Assembly (NCBI RefSeq): GCF_051020985.1
Contig: NW_027475138.1
Span: 3,534,001 to 3,598,000 of the forward strand
Source: Nomia melanderi
Taxonomy: Eukaryota > Arthropoda > Insecta > Hymenoptera > Halictidae
DNA: 64,000 nt
Direction: 5' to 3'
A model generated the notes under the pieces. It saw nothing but the letters and a program-made list of their open reading frames with translations. It ran no database searches and had not been told where the DNA came from. This document shows, in pieces, positions 12,901 to 23,630 of this stretch. How positions within the stretch are numbered: the first letter of the stretch is position 1; every line of letters starts with the position of its first letter. Position numbers and translations under genes: made by a program.

Positions 12901-13438
12901 ACGACCTCGAACCACCAGGGGCCGAGAAGACCACCGTCTCATGGGGCCGGCCACTCAGGGTCAGGGGAAAATCCAATATATATCTGGTGATATCTCGGGT
13001 GCTATTAGAGATAGCGCAATAAGCCAAAGGGAATTATCTGCAGGAGGCCCTGGCGCATGAATCTGTGCAACGGGAGCGACCTCGGACCACCAGGGGCCGA
13101 GAAAACAACAGTCTCATGGGGCCGGACACTCAGGGTCAGGGGAAAATCAAATATATATCTGGTGATATCTCGGGTGCTATTACGGACAGCGCAATAAATC
13201 AAAGTGCATTGTCTGTAGGAGGCACTGGCGAATGAATCTGTGCAGCAGGAACGACGTCGGACCACCAGTGGCCGAGAAAATTACAGATATTCGGAATCCG
13301 TCACCCAAGGTCATGTAAAAATCCAGCATATATCTGGTGATATCTCGGGTGCTATTACAGATAGCGCAATAAATCAAAGTGCATTGTCAGTAGGAGGCCG
13401 TGGCGCATGAATCAGGGCAGCGGGAACGACCTCGGACC
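9961..13438. repeat. 22-monomer higher-order unit, copy 1 (3,478 bp shared)
   Basis: This block is repeated at 13811-17288 with an offset of exactly 3,850 bases. I noticed only two differences: atccaaaata versus atacaaaata near 12272/16122, and cgaaccacc versus cgaacgacc near 12551/16401. It includes two C1 monomers (11001, 13275), one C3 hybrid (10491) and the cgcaagcatctg variant near 12180. Near-identity over 3.5 kb implies very recent duplication or continuing homogenisation. Confidence 0.93.
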
Positions 13439-13810
13439 TCCAGGGGCCGAGGAAACCACAGTCTCATGGGGCCGGACACTCAGGGTCCGTGGAAAATCCA
13501 ATATAGATCTGGTGATATCTCGGGTGCTATTACAGATAGCGCAATAAATCAAAGTGCATTACCTGTAGGAGGCCCTGGCGCATGAATCTGTGCAGCGGGA
13601 ACGTCCTCGGACCTCCAGGGGCCGAGACAACGACCGTCTCATGGGGCCGGACACTCAGGGTCAGGGTAAAATCCAATATATATCTGGTGATATCTCGGGT
13701 GCTATTACAGATAGCGCAATAAATCAATGTGCATTGTCTGTAGGAGGCCCAGGCGCATGAATCTGTTCAGCGGGAACGACCTCGGACAACCAGGGGCCGA
13801 GAAAACCACA
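13439..13810. repeat. Non-shared spacer monomers completing the 22-mer period
   Basis: About two monomers lie between the end of shared copy 1 and the start of shared copy 2. They carry ggtccgtggaaaatcc, gatctggtgatatc and aatcaatgtgcattg, which are not found at the corresponding place after copy 2. The duplicated segment is therefore shorter than its period, and the spacer is what remains of the older array. Confidence 0.7.
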
Positions 13811-16800
13811 GTCTCATGGGGCCGCACACTCAGGGTCAGTGAAAAATCCAATATATATCTGGTGATATCTCGGGTGCTATTACAGATAGCGCAATAAATC
13901 AAAGTGCATTGTCTGTAGGAGGCCCTGGCGCATGTATCTGTGCAGCGGGAACGACCTCGGACCACCAGGGGCCGAGAAAACCACAGTCTCATGGCGCCGA
14001 CCACTCAGGGTCTGGGGAAAATCCAATATATATCTGGTGATATCTCGGGTCCTATTACAGATGGCGAAATAAATCAAAGTGAATTATCTGCAGGAGTCCC
14101 TGGCGCATGAATCTGTGCAGCGGGAACGACCTCGGTCCACCAGGGGCCGAGAAAACTACCGTCTCATGGGGCCGGACACTCAGGGTCAGGGAAAAATCCA
14201 ATATATATCTGGTGATATCTCGGGTGCTATTATAGATAGCGCAATAAACCAAAGTGAGTTATCTGTAGGAGGCCCTGGTGCATGAATCTGTGCAGCGGGA
14301 ACGACCTCGGATCACCAGGGGCCGAGAAAACCACCGACACATGGGGCCGGACACCCTAGGTCATGTAAAAATCCAGCATATATCTGGTGATATCTCGGGT
14401 GCTATTGCAGATAGCGCAATAAATCAAAGTGCATTGTCTGTAGGAGGCCCTGGCGCATGAATCTGGGCAGCGGGAACGACCTCGGACGACCAGGGGCCGA
14501 GAAAACCACCGTCTCATGGGGCCGGACACTCAGGGTCAGGGAAAAATCCAATATATATCTGGTGATATCTTGGGTGCTATTACAGATAGCGCAATAAATC
14601 AAAGTGCGTTGTCTGTAGGAGGCCCTGGGGCATGAATCTGTGCAGCGGGAACGACCTCGGACCACTAGGGGCCGAGAAAACCACAGTCTCATGGGGCCGG
14701 ACACTCAGGGTCAGGGGAAAATCCAATATATATCTGGTGATATCTCGGGTGCTATTACGGACAGCGCAATAAATCAAAGTGCATTGTCTGTAGGAGGCAC
14801 TGGCGAATGAATCTGTGCAGCAGGAACGACCTCGGACCACCAGTGGCCGAGAAAATTACAGATATTCGGAATCCGTCACCCAAGGTCATGTAAAAATCCA
14901 GCATATATCTGGTGATATCTCGGGTGCTATTAGAGATAGCGCGATAAATCAAAGTGAATTATCTGCAGGAGGCCCTGGCGCATGAATGTGTGCAGCGGGA
15001 ACGACCTCGGACCACCAGGGGCCGAGAAAACCACAGTCTCATGGGGCCGGACACTCAGGGTCAGGGAAAAATCCAATATATATCTTGTGATATCTCGGGT
15101 GCTATTACAGATAGCGCAATAAATCAAAGTGCGTTGTCTGTAGGAGGCTCTGGCGCATGAATCTGTGCAGCGGGAACGACCTCGGACCACTAGGGGCCGA
15201 GAAAACCACAGTCTCATGGGGCCGGACACTCAGGGTCAGTGGAAAATCCAATATATATCTGGTGATATCTCGGGTGCTATTACAGATAGCGCAATAAATC
15301 AAAGTGCGTTGTCTGTAGGAGGCCCTGGCGCATGAATTTGTGCAGCGGGAACTACCTCGGACCACCAGGGGCTGAGAAAACCACCGTCCCGAGGGGCCGG
15401 ACACTTAGGGTCAGGGAAAAATCCCATATATATCTGGTGATATCTTGGGTGCTGTTAGAGATAGCGCAATAAACCAAAGTGAATTATCTGCAGGAGGCCG
15501 TGGCGCATGAATCTGGGCAGCGGGAACGACCTCGGACCCCCAGGGGCCGAGAAAACCACCGTCTCATGGGGCTGGACACTCAGGGTGAGGGAAATATCCA
15601 ATATATATCTGGTGATATCTCGGGTGCTATTACAGATAGCGCAATAAATCAAAGTGCATTGTCCGTAGGAGGCCCTGGCGCATGAATCTGTGCAGCGGGA
15701 ACGACCTAGGACCACCAGGGGCCGAGAAAACCACCGTCTCATGGGGCCGGCCACTCAGTGTCTGGGGAAAATCCAATATATATCTGGTGATATCTCGGGT
15801 GCTATTAGAGATAGAGCAATAAATCAAAGTGCATTGTCTGTAGGAGGCACTGGCGCATGAATCTGGGCAGCGGGAACGACCTCGGACCACCAGGGGCCGA
15901 GAAGACCACCGTCTCATGGGGCCGGCCACTCAGGGTCAGGGGAAAATCCAATATATATCTGGTGATATCTCGGCTGCTATTAGAGATAGCGCAATAAGCC
16001 AAAGGGAATTATCTGCAGGAGGCCCTGGCGCAAGCATCTGTGCAGCGGGAACGACCTAGGACCACCAGGGGCCGAGAAAACCACCGTCTCATGGGGCCGG
16101 ACACACAGGGTCAGGGGAAAATACAAAATATATCTGGTGATATCTCGGGTGCTATTACAGATAGCGCAATAAATCAAAGTGCGTTGTCTGTAGGAGGCTC
16201 TGGCGCATGAATCTGTGCAGCGGGAACGACCTCGGACCACTAGGGGCCGAGAAAACCACAGTCTCATGGGGCCGGACACTCAGGGTCAGGGGAAAATCCA
16301 ATATATATCTGGTGATATCTCGGGTGCTATTACAGATAGCGCAATAAATCAAAGTGCGTTGTCTGTAGGAGGCCCTGGCGCATGAATCTGTGCAGCGGGA
16401 ACGACCTCGAACGACCAGGGTCCGAGAAAACCACCGTCTCATGGGGCCGGACACTCAGGGTCAGGGGTAAATCCAATATATATCTGGTGATATCTCGGGT
16501 GCTATTACAGATAGCGCAATAAATCAAAGTGCGTTGTCTGTAGGAGGCTCTGGCGCATGAATCTGTGCAGCGGGAACGACCTCGGACCACTAGGGGCCGA
16601 GAAAACCACAGTCTCATGGGGCCGGACACTCAGGGTCAGTGGAAAATCCAATATATATCTGGTGATATCTCGGGTGCTATTACTGATAGCGCAATAAATC
16701 AAAGTGCATTGTCTGTAGGAGGCCGTGGCGCATGAATCTGGGCAGCGGGAACGACCTCGAACCACCAGGGGCCGAGAAGACCACCGTCTCATGGGGCCGG

Positions 16801-17288
16801 CCACTCAGGGTCAGGGGAAAATCCAATATATATCTGGTGATATCTCGGGTGCTATTAGAGATAGCGCAATAAGCCAAAGGGAATTATCTGCAGGAGGCCC
16901 TGGCGCATGAATCTGTGCAACGGGAGCGACCTCGGACCACCAGGGGCCGAGAAAACAACAGTCTCATGGGGCCGGACACTCAGGGTCAGGGGAAAATCAA
17001 ATATATATCTGGTGATATCTCGGGTGCTATTACGGACAGCGCAATAAATCAAAGTGCATTGTCTGTAGGAGGCACTGGCGAATGAATCTGTGCAGCAGGA
17101 ACGACGTCGGACCACCAGTGGCCGAGAAAATTACAGATATTCGGAATCCGTCACCCAAGGTCATGTAAAAATCCAGCATATATCTGGTGATATCTCGGGT
17201 GCTATTACAGATAGCGCAATAAATCAAAGTGCATTGTCAGTAGGAGGCCGTGGCGCATGAATCAGGGCAGCGGGAACGACCTCGGACC
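13811..17288. repeat. 22-monomer higher-order unit, copy 2 (3,478 bp shared)
   Basis: This is the partner of 9961-13438. The match stops at 17288/13438, where ctcggaccac here meets ctcggacctc in copy 1. To the right the array continues with gagaagaccacc-type monomers related to 5341 and 21264 rather than with a third full unit. Confidence 0.93.
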
Positions 17289-17831
17289 ACCAGGGGCCGA
17301 GAAGACCACCGTCTCATGGGGCCGGCCACTCAGGGTCTGGGGAAAATCCAATATATATCTGGTGATATCTCGGGTGCTATTAGTGATAGCGCAATAAGCC
17401 AAATGGAATTATCTGCAGGAGGCCCTGGCGCATGCATCTGTGCAGCGGGAACGACCTAGGACCACCAGGGGCCGAGAAAACCACCGTCTCATGGGGCCGG
17501 ACACTCAGGGTAAGGGAAAAATCCAATATATATCTGGTGATATCTCGGGTGCTATTAGAGATAGAGCAATAAACGAAAGTGAATTATCTGCAGGAGGCCC
17601 TGGCGCATGAATCTGTGCAGCGGGAACTACCTCGGACCACCAGCGGCCGAGAAAACAACCGTCTCATGGGGCCGGACACTCAGGGTCGGGGAAAAATCCA
17701 ATATATATCTGGTGATATCTCGGGTGCTATTAGAGATAGCGCAAAAAATCAAAATGCATTGTCTGTAGGAGGCCCTGTCGCATGAATCTGGCCAGCGGGA
17801 ACTACCTCGGACCACCAGGGTCCGAGAAAAC

Positions 17832-18664
17832 CACCGTCTCATGGGGCCGGACACTCAGGGTCAGGGGAAAATCCAATATATATCTGGTGATATCTCGGGT
17901 GCTATTACAGATAGCGCAATAAATCAAAGTGCATTGTCTGTAGGAGGCACTGGCGAATGAATCTGTGCAGCAGGAACGACCTCGGACCAACAGGGGCCGA
18001 GAAAATTACTGATATTCGGAATCCGTCACCCAAGGTCATGTAAAAATCCAGCATATATCTGGTGATATCTCGGGTGCTATTAGAGATAGCGCAATAAGCC
18101 AAAGGGAATTATCTGCAGGAGGCCCTGGCGCATGCATCTGTGCAGCGGGCACGACCTAGGACCACCAGGGGCCGAGAAAACCACCGTCTCATGTGGCCGG
18201 ACACTCAGGGTCAGGGGAAAATCCAATATATATCTGCTGATATCTCGGGTGCTATTACAGAGAGCGCAATAAATCATAGTGCGTTGTCTGTAGAAGGCCC
18301 TGGCGCATGAATCTGTGCAGCGGGAACGACCTCGGACCACTAGGGGACGAGAAAACCACAGTCTCATGGGGCCGGACACTCAGGGTCAGGGGAAAATGCA
18401 ATATATATCTGGTGATATCTCGGGTGCTATTAGAGATAGCGCAATAAACCAAGTGAGTTATCTGCAGCAGGCCCTGGCGCCTGAATCTGGGAAGCGGGAG
18501 CGTCCTCGGACCACCTGGGGCCGAGAAAACCACCGTCTCATGGGGCCGGACACCCAGAGTCAGGGGAAAATCCAATATATATCTGGTGATATCTCAGGTG
18601 CTATTAGAGATAGCGCAATAAACCAAAGTGAATTATCTGCAGGAGGCCCTCGCGCATGAATCTG
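17832..18664. repeat. 23-mer register block, copy 1 (matches 21855-22686)
   Basis: The match is at an offset of 4,023 bases, later 4,022 after a base lost near 22441. Both copies share a one-base deletion in aaaccaagtgag (normally aaaccaaagtg), ctgaatctgggaagcggg and the C1 monomer at 18001/22023. Differences include tctgctgat versus tctggtgat and aatgcaata versus aatccaata. Confidence 0.85.
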
Positions 18665-19001
18665 TGCAGCGGGAATGACCTCGGTCCACCAGGGGCCGAG
18701 AAAACCACCGTCTCATGGGGCTGGACACTCAGGGTGAGGGAAATATCCAATATATATCTGGTGATATCTCGGGTGCTATTACAGATAGCGCAATAAATCA
18801 AAGTGCATTGTCTGTAGGAGGCCGTGGCGCATGAATCTGGGCAGCGGGAACGACCTCGGACCTCCAGGGGCCGAGAAGACCCCCGTCTCATGGGGCCGGC
18901 CACTCAGGGTCGGGGAAAAATCCAATATATATCTGGTGATATCTCGGGTGCTATTAGAGATAGCGCAATAAATCAAAATGCATTGTCTGTAGGAGGCCCT
19001 G
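18559..19001. repeat. Dispersed block, copy 2 (partner 8935-9377)
   Basis: This is the right-hand copy of the 443-base block carrying ggccctcgcgcatg and gaagacccccgtctc. Its left edge overlaps the 23-mer register block ending at 18664, so the two copied segments share about 100 bases. Confidence 0.8.
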
Positions 19002-19027
19002 GCGCATGAATCTGGCCAGCGGGAACT

Positions 19028-19394
19028 ACCTCGGACCACCAGGGGCCGAGAAAATCACCGTCTAACGGGGCCGGACACTCAGGCTCAGGGGAAAATCCAA
19101 TATATATCTGGCGATATCTCGGGTGCTATTACAGATAGCGCAATAAATCAAAGTGCATGGTCTGTAGGAGACCCTGGCGCATGCATCTGGCCAGCGGGAA
19201 CGACCTCGGACCACCAGGGGCCGAGAAAACCACAGTCTCATTGGTCCGGACACTCAGGGTCAGGGAAAAATCCAATATATATCTGGTGATATCTCGGGTG
19301 CTATTAGAGATAGCGCAATTAACAAAAGTGAATTATCTGCAGGAGGCCCTGGCGCATGCATCTGTGCAGCGGGAACGACCTCGGACCACCAGGG
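19028..19394. repeat. taacggggcc module, copy 2 of 4
   Basis: This copy matches 9579-9945. It follows the 18559-19001 block without the C2 monomer that separates the corresponding blocks at 9.4 kb. Confidence 0.82.
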
Positions 19395-19705
19395 GCCGAG
19401 AAAACCACCGCCACATGGGGCCGGACACTCAGGGTCAGGGAACAATCCAATATATATCTGGTGATATCTCGGGTGCTATTAGAGATAGCGCAATAAACCA
19501 AAGTGAATTATCTGCAGGAGGCCCTGGTGCATGCATCTGTGCAGCGGGAACGACCTCCGACCACCAGGGGCCGAGTAAACCACCGTCTCATGGGGCCGGA
19601 CACTCAGGGTCAGGGAAAAATCTAATATATATCCGGTGATATCTCGGGTGCTATTACAGATAGCGCAATAAATCAAAGTGCATTGTCCGTAGGAGGCTCT
19701 GTCGC

Positions 19706-20896
19706 ATGAATGTGTGCAGCGGGAACGACCTCGGACTACTAGGGGCCGAGAAAGCCACAGTCTCATGGGGCCGGACACTCAGGGTCAGGGGAAAATCCAA
19801 TATATATCTGGTGATATCTCGGGTGCTATTACAGATAGCGCAATAAATCAAAGTGCGTTGTCTGTAGGAGGCCCTGGCGCATGAATCTGTGCAGCGGGAA
19901 CGACCTCGGACCACTACGGGCCGAGAAAACCACAGTCTCATGGGGCCGGACACTCAGGGTCAGGGGAAAATCCAATATATATCTGGTGATATCTCGGGTG
20001 CTATTGGAGATAGCGCAATAAACCAAGTGAGTTATCTGCAGGAGGCCCTGGCGACTGAATCTGGGAAGCGGGAGCGTCCTCGGACCACCTGGGGCCGAGA
20101 AAACCACCGTCTCATGGGGCCGGACACCCAGAGTCTGGGGAAAATCCAATATATATCTGGTGATATCTCAGGTGCTATTAGAGATAGCGCAATAAACCAA
20201 AGTGAATTATCTGCAGGAGTCCCTCGCGCATGAATCTGTGCAGCGGGAATGACCTCGGTCCACCAGGGGCCGAGAAAACCACCGTCTCATGGGGCTGGAC
20301 ACTCAGGGTGAGGGAAATATCCAATATATATCTGGTGATATCTCGGGTGCTATTACAGATAGCGCAATAAATCAAAGTGCATTGTCTGTAGGAGGCCGTG
20401 GCGCATGAATCTGGGCAGCGGGAACGACCTCGGACCACCAGGGGCCGAGAAAACCACCGTCTCATGGGGCCGGCCACTCAGGGTCAGGGGAAAATCCAAT
20501 ATATATCTGGTGATATCTCGGGTGCTATTAGAGATAGCGCAATAAGCCAAAGGGAATTATCTGCAGGAGGCCCTGGCGCATGCATCTGTGCAGCGGGAAC
20601 GTCCTAGGACCACCAGGGGCCGAGAAAACCACCGTCTCATGGAGCCGGACACTCAGGGTCAGGGGAAAATCCAATATATATCTGGTGATATCTCGGGTGC
20701 TATTACAGATAGCGCAATAAATCAAAGTGCGTTGTCTGTAGGAGGCTCTGGCGCATGAATGTGTGCAGCGGGAACGACCTCGGACTACTAGGGGCCGAGA
20801 AAGCCACAGTCTCATGGGGCCGGACACTCAGGGTCAGGGGAAAATCCAATATATATCTGGTGATATCTCGGGTGCTATTACAGATAGCGCAATAAG
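19706..20896. repeat. 6-mer-offset pair (19706-19847 and 20755-20896)
   Basis: The rare pair of words cggactactaggggccgag and aaagccacagtctc recurs 1,049 bases apart, that is six monomers minus the base missing near 20025. Between the copies lies a second aaaccaagtgag deletion monomer. This is the same 6-mer spacing as the clearer duplication at 26284-28456. Confidence 0.65.
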
Positions 20897-21263
20897 CCAA
20901 AGGGAATTATCTGCAGGAGGCCCTGGCGCATGCATCTGTGCAGCGGGAACGACCTAGGACCACCAGGGGCCGAGAAAACCACCGTCTCATGGGGCCGGAC
21001 ACTCAGGGTCAGGGGAAAATCCAATATATATCTGGTGATATCTCGGGTGCTATTACAGATAGCGCAATAAATCAAAGTGCGTTGTCTGTAGGAGGCTCTG
21101 GCGCATGATTCTGTGCAGCGGGAACGACCTCGGACCACTAGGGGCCGAGAAAACCACAGTCTCATGGGGCCGGACACTCAGGGTCAGTGGAAAATCCAAT
21201 ATATATCTGGTGATATCTCGGGTGCTATTACAGATAGCGCAATATATCAAAGTGCATTGTCTG

Positions 21264-21875
21264 TAGGAGGCCGTGGCGCATGAATCTGGGCAGCGGGAAC
21301 GACCTCGGACCACCAGGGGCCGAGAAGACCACCGTCTCATGGGGCCGGCCACTCAGGGTCAGGGGAAAATCCAATATAAATCTGGTGATATCTCGGGTGC
21401 TATTAGTGATAGCGCAATAAGCCAAAGGGAATTATCTGCAGGAGGCCCTGGCGCATGCATCTGTGCAGCGGGAACGACCTAGGACCACCAGGGGCCGAGA
21501 AAACCACCGTCTCATGGGGCCGGACACTCAGGGTAAGGGAAAAATCCAATATATATCTGGTGATATCTCGGGTGCTATTATAGATAGCGCAATAAACCAA
21601 AGTGAGTTATCTGTAGGAGGCCCTGGCGCATGAATCTGTGCAGCGGGAACTACCTCGGACCACCAGGGGCCGAGTAAACCACCGTCCCGAGGGGCCGGAC
21701 ACTTAGGGTCAGGGAAAAATCCCATATATATCTGGTGATATCTTGGGTGCTGTTAGAGATAGCGCAATAAACCAAAGTGAATTATCTGCAGGAAGCCCTG
21801 GCGCATGATTCTGTGCAGCGGGAACGACCTCGGACCACCAGGGGCCGAGAAAATCACCGTCTCATGGGGCCGGAC
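21264..21875. repeat. Dispersed block, copy 2 (partner 5341-5952)
   Basis: This is the right-hand copy of the 612-base block. From 21855 the sequence instead follows 17832 onward, so the block ends at a chimeric junction inside one monomer, between the ccgagaaaatc word and the ggccggacactcaggg word. Confidence 0.85.
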
Positions 21876-22686
21876 ACTCAGGGTCAGGGGAAAATCCAAT
21901 ATATATCTGGTGATATCTCGGGTGCTATTACAGATAGCGCAATAAATCAAAGTGCATTGTCTGTAGGAGGCACTGGCGAATGAATCTGTGCAGCAGGAAC
22001 GACCTCGGACCAACAGGGGCCGAGAAAATTACTGATATTCGGAATCCGTCACCCAAGGTCATGTAAAAATCCAGCATATATCTGGTGATATCTCGGGTGC
22101 TATTAGAGATAGCGCAATAAGCCAAAGGGAATTATCTGCAGGAGGCCCTGGCGCATGCATCTGTGCAGCGGGCACGACCTAGGACCACCAGGGGCCGAGA
22201 AAACCACCGTCTCATGTGGCCGGACACTCAGGGTCAGGGGAAAATCCAATATATATCTGGTGATATCTCGGGTGCTATTACAGAGAGCGCAATAAATCAT
22301 AGTGCGTTGTCTGTAGAAGGCCCTGGCGCATGAATCTGTGCAGCGGGAACGACCTCGGACCACTAGGGGACGAGAAAACCACAGTCTCATGGGGCCGGAC
22401 ACTCAGGGTCAGGGGAAAATCCAATATATATCTGGTGATATCCGGGTGCTATTAGAGATAGCGCAATAAACCAAGTGAGTTATCTGCAGGAGGCCCTGGC
22501 GCCTGAATCTGGGAAGCGGGAGCGTCCTCGGACCACCTGGGGCCGAGAAAACCACCGTCTCATGGGGCCGGACACCCAGAGTCAGGGGAAAATCCAATAT
22601 ATATCTGGTGATATCTCAGGTGCTATTAGAGATAGCGCAATAAACCAAAGTGAATTATCTGCAGGAGGCCCTCGCGCATGAATCTG
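21855..22686. repeat. 23-mer register block, copy 2 (partner 17832-18664)
   Basis: This copy carries an extra one-base deletion (gatatccgggtg for gatatctcgggtg near 22441) beside the shared deletion in aaaccaagtgag. The neighbouring monomers therefore total two bases less than expected. Confidence 0.82.
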
Positions 22687-23205
22687 GGCAGCGGGAACGA
22701 CCTCGGACCACCAGGGGCCGAGAAGACCACCGTCTCATGGGGCCGGACACTCAGGGTGAGGGAAATATCCAATATCTATCTGGTGATATCTCGGGTGCTA
22801 TTACAGATAGCGCAATAAATCAAAGTGCATTGTCTGTAGGAGGCCCTGGCGCATGAGTCTGGCCAGCGGGAACGACCTCGGACCACCAGCGGCCGAGAAA
22901 GCAACCGTCTCATGGGGCCGGACACTCAGGGTCGGGGAAAAATCCAATATATATCTGGTGATATCTCGGGTGCTATTAGAGATAGCGCAATAAATCAAAA
23001 TGCATTGTCTGTAGGAGGCCCTGGCGCATGAATCTGGCCAGCGGGAACTACCTCGGACCACCAGCGGCCAAGAAAACCACAGTCTCATTGGTCCGGACAC
23101 TCAGGGTCAGGGAAAAATCCAATATATATCTGGTGATATCTCGGGTGCTATTAGAGATAGCGCAATAAATCAAAGTGCATTGTCTGTAGGAGGCCCTGTC
23201 GCATG

Positions 23206-23630
23206 ATTCTGTGCAGCGGGAACGACGTCAGACCACCAGGGGCCGAGAAAATTACAGATTTTCGGTATCCGCCACCCAAAGTCATGTAAAAATCCAGCAT
23301 ATATATGGAGCTGTCTCTGGTACTATTACAGATAGCGCAATAAATCAAAGTGCACTGTCTGTAGGAGGCCCTGGCGCATGAATCTGGGCAGCGGGAACGA
23401 CCTCGGACCACCAGGGGCCGAGAAAATCACCGTCTAACGGGGCCGGACACTCAGGCTCAGGGGAAAATCCAATATATATCTGGCGATATCTCGGGTGCTA
23501 TTACAGATAGCGCAATAAATCAAAGTGCATGGTCTGTAGGGGACCCTGGCGCATGCATCTGGCCAGCGGGAACGACCTCGGACCACCAGGGGCCGAGAAA
23601 ACCACAGTCTCATTGGTCCGGACACTCAGA
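23206..23630. repeat. C2 monomer plus taacggggcc module, copy 3 of 4
   Basis: This copy matches 9385-9800 at an offset of 13,821. The C2 part differs at several bases (gagctgtctctgg here, gagctttctcggg there), while the module part is nearly the same (ggggaccctgg for ggagaccctgg). The fourth, shorter copy at about 24950-25160 follows a monomer that has lost three bases (atctggtatctcggg near 24880). Confidence 0.75.

Noticed and set aside
19157..19639. Long open frames on both strands (longest about 160 codons here; many of 99 codons on the minus strand) repeating every monomer
   Set aside because: They are the same satellite read again and again. 175 mod 3 is 1, so the frame shifts each unit and always closes; the frame is not protected from substitutions; there is no start context or domain, and no codon bias unlike the other frames. 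Not called as CDS.
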